Positions 35,626 through 47,271 of a DNA stretch of 64,000 nt are shown in pieces (the first letter of the stretch is position 1; each line of letters starts with the position of its first letter). The stretch is from Malachius bipustulatus (taxonomy: Eukaryota > Arthropoda > Insecta > Coleoptera > Melyridae). The notes below the pieces were generated by a model. That model had not been told where the DNA came from and did no database searches. It saw only the letters and a program-made list of their open reading frames with translations. The position numbers and the translations under genes are program-made. The DNA is taken from NCBI GenBank assembly GCA_910589415.1, contig OU342639.1, forward strand, positions 20,344,268 to 20,408,267. The letters are read 5' to 3'.

Positions 35626-36508
35626 GATTAGTAAGTTCAAGGAAGTTCAAAGCCCTGCACAACGAAAACGGCTTACATGTCCCTATCTTAATTTTTTATG
35701 AAGTATCCTATGATGTAGATGAAATGTTTATACAGGGAGATAAAAAATTTGAAAAAATCTGAGATTTCTCCAACCATCGCCAAATAAAAAAACAAAGAAA
35801 GTAAAAATGTTTCTATACCATAGGATAGTATACAGGGTTATTCACGGTATACGCCACGGAAGTTTATGGCCATATCTCTGGATTTTTGAATTTTTTTATT
35901 TTTGGAGTGGATAGAGATCCGGGAGAGGTACGTTTTAAAATTATATTCATAATGTACAGGGTGTCCCAAAAGCATGAAACATATCAAAGTTATGTTTTTT
36001 TAAATGGAATGCTCCTATGTTATTGCATTTTTAGATTATCTGGGAAGAAAAAAGAAGATTGGCTTTTACAGTTGGTGTTTAAATTCAGAAGTTTTTGAGT
36101 TATAAACAAGTGAAAATCGTCATTTTTCAAGTTCAAGGCCCTGTACAAAGAAAACGGCTTAAGATAGAGAAAAACGGCTTACATGTCCCTATTTTAACTT
36201 TTCATGTACTATCCAATGATGTAGATGAAATGTTTATACAGGGTGATAAAAAATTTGAAAAATTCTGAGATTTCTCCACGCGTCGACAAATAAAAAAATC
36301 AAAGAAAGTACAAATGTTTCAATACCATAGGATAGTACATGAAAAGTTAAAATAGGGACATGTAAGCCGTTTTTCTCAATCTTGAACCGCTTTCGTTGTA
36401 CAGGGCCTTGAACTTGAAAAATGACGATTTTCACTTGTTTATAACTCAAAAACTTCTGAATTTAAACACCAACTGTAAAAGACAATCTTATTTTATCTTC
36501 TCAGACAA

Positions 36509-38514
36509 ACATCAAGTCAATAAAATGAAAAGGACTATACAAAAACAAAAGAAGCAAGCAGAGATTTCCGACGAAATAGGACAACCTTTCACCTTCGAAG
36601 AATTGAAAGCAGCCATCAAGTTAACTAAAATCAGAAAAGCTGCTGGCTTTGATGGAATTTACCCAGAATTTTTGAAACACCTGGGAAATTTTGCAAAAAA
36701 TTGGTTACTGTCCTTCTTCAATGACATATTACTTTCGGGGAAATTACCTGCCGAGTTTAAACAGTCAAAGGTTATTGCAATCTTGAAACCAGGGAGAATA
36801 GCAGATGATCCAAGTAATTATAGGCCTATATCATTGCTAAGTGTATGTTATAAGGTGATGGAGAGGATGATTTACAACAGAATTTCTCCTTTGATAAATG
36901 ATATGCTTCCCCAAGAACAAGCTGGTTTTCGTCCAAACAGAAACTGTTGTGATCAAGTATTATCACTCACTACTCACATCGAAACAGGTTTTCAAAAACA
37001 GCTGAAAACAGGAATTGCCTTAATTGATCTAACATCCGCATATGATACTGTTTGGAAAGATGGCCTTCTTCACAAATTATACAAAACCATTAACTGCAGA
37101 AGAGTTGTCACCTTAATTGATAATATGCTATCAAACCGGAAACTTCGAGTTTTCATTAATGAAAGAAGCAGCAAAGTCAAATACCTGAATAATGGACTTC
37201 CTCAAGGATCAGTACTAGCGCCATTATTGTTCAACTTATATACCAGTGACTTACCAGAGACTACCTGCAGAAAATTCATATACGCTGATGATTTGGCTCT
37301 TTCTTATCAACATAAACGTTTTGAAGAAATCGAAAATGTACTAAATGAAGACATCCAAATAATGGTAGACTACTTCAAGAAATGGCGTCTTTGCCCCAAT
37401 CCCAACAAAACCGAAGTATCTTGTTTCCACCTGAACAACCACGAAAAACATCGAAAATTACAAGTCTCGATGGACAATGTAATCTTGAAACACAATTTCA
37501 ATCCAGTATACCTTGGAGTAACTTTTGATACTTCATTAACCTACAAACTGCATATTGACAAATTGCGCAAGAAACTTAAAACAAGAAACAACCTTTTACA
37601 TAAACTTGCCGGTTCGGATTGGGGAGCTCATGCAGACACATTAAGAGTTGCAAGCATCTCACTTGTGTATTCTACGGCCGAATATTGTTGCCCAATCTGG
37701 ATGAATAGCGCTCATGTCCATAAAATTGATTCTGAATTGAATACCACCATGCGAGTTATTACTGGTTGTATTAAGTCAACTCCAACACCTTGGCTGCCGG
37801 TAATTTCAAACATTACACCACCAAGAATCAGAAGACAAATAGCGGCTAAGCGAGAATTCGACAAATGCACACCGGAATTTACAATCTGGCATGATCTTCA
37901 GAATCCTCCTACAACACGACTGAAATCTCGAAATCCATTTTGGCAACAAAATCATGAGATCTTTTCCCCACTGGATTCTTAAAAGTCTGAATGGAGCGTT
38001 CAGAATGTTTTTAATCATCACCTTATCCAAGATCCAACAAAGGAAGTTCCCGGATTCGACCTACCGAGAAAGCTCTGGAGTAAACTGAATCGTTTAAGAA
38101 CTGGCCATGGACGCTGTAACTCAATGTTATTCAAATGGATGGCAGTTCCAAGTCCAAATTGTCTCACTTGTGGCGAAGTTGAGGAAACAATTACTCATAT
38201 TGTAGAAGAGTGTCCAGAAACTAAATTTCTTGGCGGTTTCAATGACATCCACCGCCTTACTCCAGATGCAATAAATTGGTTACAATGTCTAAAACCAATA
38301 TGAACTGAATGGTGTGTCTAGGTTTTTTATGGGGTTTTTCCCTAGACTGGCTGGAAAAGCGAATGCTTCACCATGATATCAACAACTCATCCTTGTATTC
38401 TACAAACCGTTCTACCCCCCACAATGATGAAAATTCTACAATATTGTACTTATAAATCATATCCACATCATCCCTATAATTTAAAATGTAATAATTCATA
38501 CGAAATATATATAT
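36509..38514 (+). mobile_element. 5'-truncated LINE with nearly intact reverse transcriptase
   Basis: It is inserted in a repeat unit: AGACAA occurs at 36,503-36,508 and 38,515-38,520, and neighbouring units show the uninterrupted site (tctcagacaatctaaaaatg). It begins inside the protein after the endonuclease and ends in a short (AT)n tail. See the reading frame entry for coding content. Confidence 0.85.
36510..38303 (+). pseudogene. LINE reverse transcriptase, one premature stop
   Basis: This copies LINE RNA into DNA at the target nick. Blocks in order: KAAGFDGIYPEFLK, NYRPISLLSVCYKVMERMIY, AGFRPNRNCCDQVLSL, IDLTSAYDTVWKDGL, NNGLPQGSVLAPLLFNLY and FIYADDLALSY (catalytic YADD intact). A single TAA at 37,980-37,982 interrupts it. 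The same frame then runs to TGA 38,301-38,303 with a zinc-like C-terminus (CLTCGEVEETITHIVEEC). Upstream in-frame codons before 36,510 come from the host repeat, so the apparent start near 36,396 is artificial. The endonuclease is missing. I assign it to the jockey/I/CR1-like LINEs without a firm clade. Confidence 0.88.
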
Positions 38515-39357
38515 AGACAATCTAAAAATGCAATAACATAGGAGCATTCCATTTAAAAAAACATAACTTTGATATGTTTTATGATTTTGGGACACCTGTA
38601 CGTTTTGAATATAATTTTAAAACGTACCTCTGCCGGGTCTCTATCCACTTCAAAAATAAAAAGATCCTAAAATCCAGAGACACGGCCAGAATCTTTCGTG
38701 GCGTATACCGTGAATAACCCTGTATAAAAAGTTAAAATAGGGACATGTAAGCCGTTTTTCCCTATCTGGAACCGTTTTCGTTGTACAGGGCTTTGAACTT
38801 GAAAAATGACGATTTTCACTTGTTTATAACTCAAAAACTTCTGAATTTAAACACCAACTGTAAAAGACAATCTTATTTTATCTTCTCAGACAATCTAAAA
38901 ATGCAATAACATAGGAGCATTCCATTTAAAAAAACATAACTTTGATATGTTTTATGATTTTGGGACACCTGTACGTTATGAATATAATTTTAAAACGTAC
39001 CTCTGCCGGGTCTCTATCCACTTCAAAAATAAAAAGATCCTAAAATCCAGAGACACGGCCAGAATCTTTCGTGGCGTATACCGTGAATAACCCTGTATAA
39101 AAAGTTAAAATAGGGACATGTAAGTCGTTTTTCTCTATCTTGAGCCGTTTTCCTTGTACAGGGCCTTGAACTTGAAAAATGACGATTTTCACTTGTTTAT
39201 AACTCAAAAACTTCTGAATTTAAACACCAACTGTAAAAGACAATCTTATTTTCTCTTCTCAGACAATCTAAAAATGCAATAACATTAGGAGAATTCCATT
39301 TAAAAAAAAACATAACTTTGATATGCCACTGTCATATGGGACACTCTGTATAGTCCA
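38515..39357. repeat. Tandem array, 373-bp unit, about 2.2 copies
   Basis: agacaatctaaaaatgcaat begins at 38,515, 38,888 and 39,261, spaced exactly 373 bp. Copies differ at only a few positions. The third copy ends after about 95 bases. Confidence 0.9.
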
Positions 39358-39475
39358 AAATAATTTTAAATTATGGCCATTGTGATCCTGTACTTGAATT
39401 TGCAAAAAAAAAGGAAAAAGTTCATCGTTTGGCCTACAAAGACCGCTTCGAATGAGCTGGGACAGCCTGTATAAT

Positions 39476-41782
39476 GGCATCTTATCGAAGTTGAACAAGA
39501 GTGACTTTTTTACGCAGAAAGCTTCAATATTCCATAATTTCACATCAAAATTGAAAAAACTATTAATACAAAAAAGTTGAGGTAATTTTTTACCCCCCCC
39601 CCCCCCCAGATTTAACCCACTCTTGGTGAAAATTTTAAAGTGATCTTATTAGTTAAATCTTATTAGGCATAAAAACATTGATAGATGTGGTAAATTTCGT
39701 CATCTTATGTCGAACGGTTTCGGAGATAATAAATAAAAAGCTCTTCCTCAGGGTCCCAACTTTAAGGGGCTATAACTCAGCGGGCAAGCATTTTCGGACC
39801 CATGTTCATATTAACTTTTTTTCTTAAAATAATCTCAGGAATCACCCCCCGAAATCTTTCGCAGTACTTATGTTACACCCTGTATGTAGCCCTTAAATAA
39901 CTAAGCATTCTTATGCCCTCAAAATCTTTTTTTTTACTTTTATTTACAAAGATATAATTTTGCAGCCAAAAATTGATCTTTGGGGTGCAATTTTTGCTTG
40001 GCGTCCATAATTACCCCTTAAAAAGCCCTTAGTTTTGGTATTGTCGAAATTTTTTATTCGAGAAGTGGGAGGTGCAGTTTGAATCACCTTGATCTTCAAG
40101 TGTTTTCTTGAAGATTTAGATGGTAAGTAGGTATAATTCTCTGTTCTTTTAATCTACAACCTTTAATTTTGGAATCTGTAGATTTCCTTGACATAGTGAA
40201 GCGATAAATAAATGTCTGCCTCTAAAGGAACGTCATTATTTTTCTTGGTTTAGGAAATTTAATGTCCCTACAACATACTTATTATAGTCTTCTAACTTAT
40301 ATGAACTATTAGTTCTGCGTGACAGGTAATTCTCGTTCTGGAACTTCTGGGTAATTCCATAGTCTTCTTGTCCGTTGTTATCTTGTGTTGATTGTCTAGT
40401 AGGTAATAAATAACAATAAGTGTGTCAGTTCTACCTATAGATTTCTTTTGATCTTATTAATAACGTTATTTTCGAAGAAGAAATAAGAAAACGATGTCTT
40501 CCATGTGTAATTATTGTGTACATTGTAGGCATGTTTCTAGGTCTTGGAGATCTTTTGCCCAAAATTTGATGCCCTCATTAACAGTTTCAATGGTTGTACC
40601 TATGACTTTTTCTGAAACAAATTCGGACACTTGATTTAGCATTATAAGTTTCAAACTAACTCAGTTGTGAATAAATTTTAGTAATCTTAGAACTAAAAGT
40701 TTACCACTTATCCCGTATTCATGGCCAATTACAGAGACCATCATGCTGCCTGCTTGAAAATAGGCACCACACAAATATATCACTCTCAACTTTGACATTC
40801 TTGTATATTGCATATCCTGGTGTGGCTCATTTAGTAGCAGAAAATTAAATAGGTACCGATTTCCCGTCTTCTTGTAAATAATTTCCTACTGTGCGGCAGA
40901 GGTATCCCAGGTAAAGTATAGCCTAATAATTCATTGGTAAAGTAAGGCGAACATTCGCAACCCTATTATAAATTTAGGTAAATCGATAAGCTATTTCTCT
41001 ATGCAGAGAGCGTTCCTATGCTGCATTTTAATTTTTTTAAAGTCCTTTTGGTGGTTGTGAATTTGCTGCGTTATAGGAGTTTACTTATTTATCAAACTAC
41101 ATATATTGAATAGCTTCGAAATTCCAGGACATCGACATCAGATATACCTATATCTGAATCTAAACGCGATGCGGCGTGAAGCGCATATTTTCTTATCTAC
41201 ATTGAGGCATTGCGAAGGAATCCGGAAAAACGAATGTGCTAAAAGTTTTCCCGACTTCTTGGATGGGGGAACGATTAGTGTTCAGTCAGACGCGCTTGTA
41301 TGAAATATTCACATCTCATTTGAGAGTGATGGGCTTGCAAATGGGAAACCAATAATGTATCCGATGCGATGTAATCAAATCGATAATCTTTTAAAGGATT
41401 ACCGTCGGATCTACACGTGGCCATTAGTTAAGTAATGGGTTGTGGGTAAAATAATGCAAAAGCATTCACTGCGGTTTCGGTTATATCTTGAAGCGGTCAT
41501 GCCGACATAAAAAGTCTATTCGAAATAGCAATTTAATTGGTTATACTTTCTACGAACATCTATAAAACCAATCTTAAGTTTATTATTTTCATTTTCTTTT
41601 GAATTGAAATAGTCCTCCCTGCTTTTAAGTTATCGTTTCATAGTTAACTTTTATTATTTCAAATAATTTTTTGCTGTTGATAAGTTCTTAACTTGTAGGG
41701 TTCATTTTTTTTTACTTAATTTGTTTAGCAACTTTGGTCATTATTTACATCCGCGGCTTCTAAAGTTTCACTATGGCACCTA
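39476..41782. other. Intergenic, one homopolymer and repeat fragments
   Basis: A C run (about 16) is at 39,593-39,608. The 'ttttcggacccatgttcata' stretch near 39,790 belongs to the same repeat as 16,930 and 17,320. From 40,000 to 41,780 I recognise no gene. Confidence 0.45.
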
Positions 41783-42630
41783 CAGTGTGTGTCACAGGCA
41801 TGGTACACCCCCTTTTTTTTTCTTTATTTTCCGAGATAATTTTTTGAAATTTGGTACGTCGCATATTCTCGATAGAGCGCACCTTTTAGCAGAAAATTGA
41901 ATTTTTTCCCACATCCGGTTTTTCCGGAAATGTTACCGACTTTATATTTTTAAATGGGACACCCTATATATTATTATATTTTTGGATTCTATACATTTGT
42001 ACAAATCCAACATCCAACAATAAGTACCATTTTAAATGTCAAATTTGTTTTTATTTAATTTTTTTATTCTCAATTATAGTGTGCCATGACTTCAGTTGTG
42101 TTCGTCACAGATGCAAAATGGGTACACCAAAATGTCCCTTATTAAGAGTACTATTAGATGGTACCTCGGTACCAATATGGTACCATTTGAAAAAAAATAA
42201 TTCAGCTCAAAAAAGCATTCCGGTGCGCATAATTTATCAATAAATCACTTAATTTAGTACTTTGAACAAAAATTCGATTTTTCTAGCATTAGATGATCCA
42301 ATTGGAGTAAAACGAAATAGTCATGGCACACTATAATTGAGAAATAAAAAATTAAATAAAAACAAATTTGACATTTAAAATGGCACTTATGTGGTATTGT
42401 TGGATTCGTACAAGTGTATAGAATCCAAAAATATAATAATATAGGTATAGGGTGTCCCATTTAAAAATAAAAAGCTGGTAACATTTCCGGAAAAACCGGA
42501 TGCGGAAAAAAATTCAATTTTCTGCTAAAAAGTGCGCTCTATCGAGAATATGCGACGTACCAAATTTAAAAAAAATATCTCGGAAAATAAAGAAAAAAAA
42601 GGGGGTGTACCATGCCTGTGACACACACTG
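41783..42630. mobile_element. 848-bp palindromic MITE
   Basis: TA-CAGTGTGTGTCACAGGCATG at the left and its complement at the right, followed directly by TATA and the next element. Arms mirror over most of the length (tttttccggaaatgttacc / ggtaacatttccggaaaaa). Confidence 0.88.
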
Positions 42631-42634
42631 TATA

Positions 42635-43720
42635 CAGGGTGTATCTAAATAACACCGAAAAAAATTAAGGGGTGATTCTGTGATGAAAATTAAGGGGGGT
42701 ATTTGGTATAGAATTTTTCGAAAAAACTCTCCCCGAAAAAGTTACACCCCTCCGAAGAATTAAGAAAAAATGGTTTTTATTTTTTATTTTCCCTGTATAT
42801 TAAGCTAAAGACACGAAAATTGGTAAATATTAATTGTCAATGAAACTACATATTTTGAATTTTTTTCAACCCTGATGTATGCTTAGAAGGGATTGAAATA
42901 GTCAACCCCTAAGATATTTTACCATACAAAATTTTTTTTTTAGATTAAAAATTTTCTCTAAAATATCACGACTGAATAGCTCAATGAATCTACAAATTTT
43001 TTTATCTTCACAAGTTGTTTCGAAAACTTAAGCATTTACGAGAAAAAAAATAAATGAAATGCATTTTCACAAAGATGAGCTAACGCGAGGATATTTTGCC
43101 TTAAGGTCTAGTGGTCTGTGCTTTGCAGTGACATTCATAAAAACAATAATACTGATAGCATTATTATTGTATTGTTGACCTTCGACAGTTTCTTTTTTCA
43201 TTCTTTGTTTACTATTGTTTTAGTTGTAAGAATCTTTGCCTAATTTTTTGGTTGGCTATTGTTCAATAAAACACTCTATTTATAACATGAGCTTGCAATA
43301 CATTTATTTTTTTCTCTTAAGTGCGCAAGTTTCAGAAAAAACTTATGGAGATAAAAAAGTTTGTAGATTAATTGAGCTATTCAGCCGTGTTTTTTTTTAA
43401 AGAAAAATTTTAATCTAAAAAAAATTGTAAGGTAAAATATCTTAGGGGTTGACTATTTCAATCCCTTCTAAGCATACTTCAGGGTTGAAAAAAATTCAAA
43501 ATATGTAGTTTCATTGACAATTAATATTTACCAATTTTCGTGTCTTTAGCTTAATATACAGGGAAAATAAAAAATAAAAACCATTTTTTTTTTAATTCTT
43601 CGGAGGGGTGTAACTTTTTCGGGGAGAGTTTTTTCAAAAAATTCTATACCAAATACCCCCCTTAATTTTCATCACAGAATCACCCCTTAATTTTTTTCGG
43701 TGTTATTTAGATACACCCTG
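42635..43720. mobile_element. 1,086-bp palindromic MITE, abutting the previous one
   Basis: TA-CAGGGTGTATCTAAATAACA at the left and its complement at the right. Arms of about 440 bp match closely. A central part of about 200 bp (roughly 43,075-43,290) is not mirrored and has no coding match that I recognise. Confidence 0.9.
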
Positions 43721-44386
43721 TATAGGGGTGGAGAACATACCTATATACTAATACCAGGAAATTAGTCATTTGCTTTGCAAATGAAAGGGAAAGCCACAGA
43801 ACGGCCTAAAAAAACGGTTTTGAGAGTACGGTCCTGACAAGAGGCGGCGAGTAGATACCGCGATTTACGGAAGTACCCACTTTAAGCGCTTCGTAGCGTG
43901 CAGTACCGGACTGGCGCGATATCCGCTTTCACATATCGTGTCCAGTCCACAGGGATTGATGCAATGATTTTTGGAATATAAATGCAAAATAAATGCAAAA
44001 TTCAAAATAAAAACCGTGCTATTGTTATTCTCGAAGATTTTCCTTGCCCTTAAAGTGAAGAAAAAAATAGAAATTCGACCGTAGTGCCAAAGAGGCCTTA
44101 GTTGTGACCTTAATATTAGTTTGCAATGGCTGTTTTTAGTTTCTTACCTACCCAGCACCCCTATGTCGCCCCTCGGTCCCGAAAAAATTGATGAAACTTA
44201 GGAGCCGCGGATGTACATATATAATTACCGCAACTTTTTATGTGTCCCCCAGATATGAAATTTTGAATTGTTCAAAGAGGGAAAAATTCGCATTCGACCT
44301 GGATTTGTTTTAAGTTGATTGTGCATCAGCAATTTTGATTAAAATGCATTTAAAAATAATACAGGTACATAGATATCAAATAAACT
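43721..44386. other. Intergenic, moderately GC-rich patch
   Basis: 43,790-43,960 is less AT-rich than its surroundings. No known domain read in any frame. Confidence 0.4.
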
Positions 44387-44970
44387 CCGGTTATACCGGA
44401 AACGGTTTTTTAAATGGAATGCCCCATATATTATTGCATTTCCGAGTTGCCTAAAAAAAACCAATTCGAATGATTTTCATAGTTACAGTGTAAATTGAGT
44501 TGGTTTATGAGTTATATAAACAAGTGAAAACAGTAATTTTTCATTTTCAAAGCAGCTTACACTGTAAACGGCTCAAGATATCGGAAAACGAACGGTTTAC
44601 ATGCCCCTATATCTTCAGTTTTCATTTGGTATCCTATTATGTAGTTGCAATTTTTATACAGGGTGATAAAAATTTGATAATTTCCATCATCACCCTGTAT
44701 TAAAATTTAAACCGCACATACTTAGTAGGATATAACATGAAAAATTAAGATAGCGACATGTAAGCCGTTTTCCGATATTTTTAGCCGTTTCCGATGTAAT
44801 TTTTTCAACTTTTCTTTATAACTCATACATAACCTACTCAATTTAAACTGTAGGTAACTATGAAAACCATTCTAATTGTTTTTTTTTAGACAATTCTAAA
44901 ATGCAAAAATATATGGGGCTTTCCATTAAAAAATAAAAACAAGATGGTGGCCATTTCCGGTATAACCGGA
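44387..44970. repeat. Palindromic repeat with the shared core
   Basis: ccggttataccggaaa at the left and tttccggtataaccgg at the right. Inside are mirrored copies of the core (acggctcaagatatcggaaa, catgcccctat...ttcat), with atttttatacagggtgataa near the centre. Confidence 0.75.
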
Positions 44971-45818
44971 AGTGCCAGGGATCTAAAAATATTTTAAGAA
45001 GATGGAGCACACGTCAAAACAAATGACCGCACATTTTTGGAATCAAATTCTAATACATTTTCGAGATACGTCTAATGGGTGCCCTTTCGTGAATTACGCT
45101 GTATATGAAAATTTCACGAAAGAGAAATCGAGTTCCTATAAGACAATAAAGAAAATTAGTTTTTCTGTAGATGGGGACAACAATTTTGTTGATTCTGGTT
45201 TCATTTCAACCTGCTCTCATCGCTACCGTTTTGTAATGATTGGGAGTAATCCAATGAAAGGAATCCAATTTAAATCAATTAGGTACCTACTAAGAAAAAT
45301 GTTCTAAATTTAATTAGCAACTTGGTATTTTGATCAATTCGTGTCTCTGTTTTGTACCTTTATAACTAAATACATACTAAATATCTACAATATTATTGAA
45401 TCCAGCCCAAACCCGACCGGAATGTCCTCGACGTCAACGCTCCTTCAATGTGTCGTTGTCACCCCCTGGAAGAAGGGAGGAAAGCTTTACCGGCTGCACC
45501 CTCGACTGGCTGGATGCCGTATGTGGGTCAGTGCGGGCGAGGGAGCTGTCTCTGACCTCGTTGCAGGATTAACGGGTCCCTCTCGCGGGCAGAGAAGCCG
45601 CCTCCCGCTCCTGTCGATAGACGCCCTCCTCTATGTTGCCGGATCCTCACCATCTGCAGGGGCAAATCAAACGAACCCGCTAAAAGCTCTAGTTCTAGTT
45701 CAATGTTATTGTCAGTTAGAGTCGTTGGAAGCTAAAGAAACATTACTTAGATAGTTGCATATTGTTAATGGGTGCTATTAGATGATTAAAAAAAAACGAA
45801 ATCATTTTACTACAATTG
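44971..45818. other. Intergenic with a GC-rich patch at about 45,400-45,670
   Basis: The patch keeps a plus-strand frame open (ATG at 45,341 to 45,754), but I recognise no domain, and neither end carries a clear splice site. It could be a transposon or leader fragment. Confidence 0.35.
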
Positions 45819-45990
45819 AATCGCTTAGTTCACAAACAACCTACGTTGCATTTTCGTCATTTTAAGTTTATTAAACCAACATTATTATTAAATCTGGGTA
45901 TTATTAAACCCAAAATTACATGTTGGTTTAATAAACTTAAAATGACGAAAATGTAACGTCGTAGGTTGTTTGTGAAACAATAAGCGATTC
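45819..45990. repeat. 172-bp hairpin element
   Basis: gaatcgcttagttcacaaac and gtttgtgaaacaataagcgattc-like ends. The arms include a mirrored ttttaagtttattaaaccaa around a loop of about 35 bases. Confidence 0.8.
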
Positions 45991-46789
45991 ATTTATTGAA
46001 AAATTAGATTTTTACCAATTATTGTAAAAAGGTGTTTACTTAATAAAGATCGCGATCTTTTATTGGTCCATTGTCTTCCGATTTCAGTTAACGGGATTTT
46101 TTTAAATTGTAACGAAATAGAAGGTTAAAAAATTTCAAAACCATGATTAAGTTGATGAGCAAGGTTATAGGAGAAATTTTTGTGTGGATACAAAAAAAAA
46201 GCAAATTGTAGACGTCTACTGCTCCTGAACTCGTTTTTGAAAGAAATAATTAGGTACAATAGGAACCGGGAGTGTTTATAGGTACCTACCTACCTTACGT
46301 GTAGGTACTTGAAACAAGAAAAGGCGTGGGAGATTTTTTTCGAGGAAAATTAAAGGGAGCACAAAGACTTGTTTAAGTACCTACCTAAATCTGCTAAAAT
46401 GGCAACGTCAAAACCTAGGCATCAAACAGAGGATCCCAGCATGGGAGCGGAGCGTCCCAGCATCGAGGCAGAGAGTCCTCTTGGCGCATCTGCCAGATAA
46501 CCCTAAATCGTCCAAAATTTTGTCATAAAGAAATCACTTTCGGGATGTGTTTTGGAGACATTTTGATAATTATTAAAAATTATTTGCGATGCTACAAAAA
46601 TCGTTGATAGTGTTTCCATCATAAGTTTGCATTATTATAAGTTAATCTGCGATAGACTATTTCTTACAGTCGGTTTTTAGATATACTTTACTAAGTACCT
46701 ACCTACCTGCTACTTATATCAACATTTGTAAAAAATGTTTCTCGAAATCGTCTCTCCCACGCTATGCAATGAAACTGTGCATAAATTTC
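45991..46789. other. Upstream of the nicotinic receptor, nothing recognised
   Basis: AT-rich. Contains several GTAGGTACCTACC-type runs (46,280-46,310, 46,377, 46,697). Confidence 0.4.
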
Positions 46790-47204
46790 GTGTTTCTATT
46801 TGGTGAATCCGCGCATTCGTCAACACCCACCTAGAGAGAGTGAGAGTAGATGCGAGTCGCGGGCTGTCCAGCATCCGGCGTGCCGTCTCCCTGTCTACGC
46901 CGTCTCCGTGTCGTGTTGCCGCGAGGCGGCAGTATTCTGTCGGCCATCAAAGCGCGATGCCTCCAGAGTGTCCATAGCCAGCTCAGTGCTCGGCTCGCCA
47001 CGGTCCTTTGGCCAGTGAAAAGCCCCACTACGCTGGTCGGTGGTTGGCGGTACCGCCAGTGGTCCACCCGAGCCGCCAGTGCGAGTTGGAGTTGACCAGG
47101 CGTAGGAAATGACCGCCAAATCGGGAGGCCCAGCAGCGTGTTCGCAGACATGCACCAGCCGGTCATGAGACGCAGCATCAAATGCTCTCCGGGACCGGGC
47201 TAGA
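46790..47204 (+). promoter_or_regulatory. GC- and CpG-rich leader/promoter region of the nicotinic receptor gene
   Basis: Composition changes sharply to GC-rich with many CG dinucleotides just before the start codon at 47,205. Open frames on both strands here have no recognisable domain and are a by-product of high GC. Transcription start not placed. Confidence 0.5.
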
Positions 47205-47271
47205 ATGAGAGCGAGCCGGCCAGAACTCGTTCTACTGGCTACGATCTTCATCCTTGCAGCCATGCCTCCAG
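47205..47271 (+). CDS. Nicotinic acetylcholine receptor alpha subunit, exon 1 (signal peptide)
   Basis: ATG at 47,205 opens MRASRPELVLLATIFILAAM then PPG, a typical signal peptide (basic start, hydrophobic core, small residues at the cut). The exon stops at a GTAGAT donor, phase 1. The Gly/Glu junction codon is completed by exon 2, giving PP-E-SHQGPHEKRLL as in insect alpha5/6/7 subunits. Together the exons encode the start of a pentameric acetylcholine-gated cation channel of the nerve cell membrane. Confidence 0.8.

Larger units (their letters stand above)
35640..39475. repeat. Palindromic-core repeat array split by a LINE
   Basis: Copies of one repeat in both orientations surround the LINE at 36,509-38,514. 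The right edge ends tcgaatgagctgggacagcc-TGTA, complement of the element start at about 97, so the array belongs to the same family as the left end of the window. Confidence 0.7.

Noticed and set aside
36396..36509. N-terminus of the LINE protein starting at 36,396
   Set aside because: These codons lie in the host repeat (same bases occur without the LINE at about 38,800 and 39,180); the LINE begins at 36,509.
46831..47263. Minus-strand arginine-rich proteins over the CpG-rich leader
   Set aside because: Several overlapping frames stay open simply because GC-rich DNA lacks stops; none has a domain and the plus-strand signal-peptide exon explains the region.
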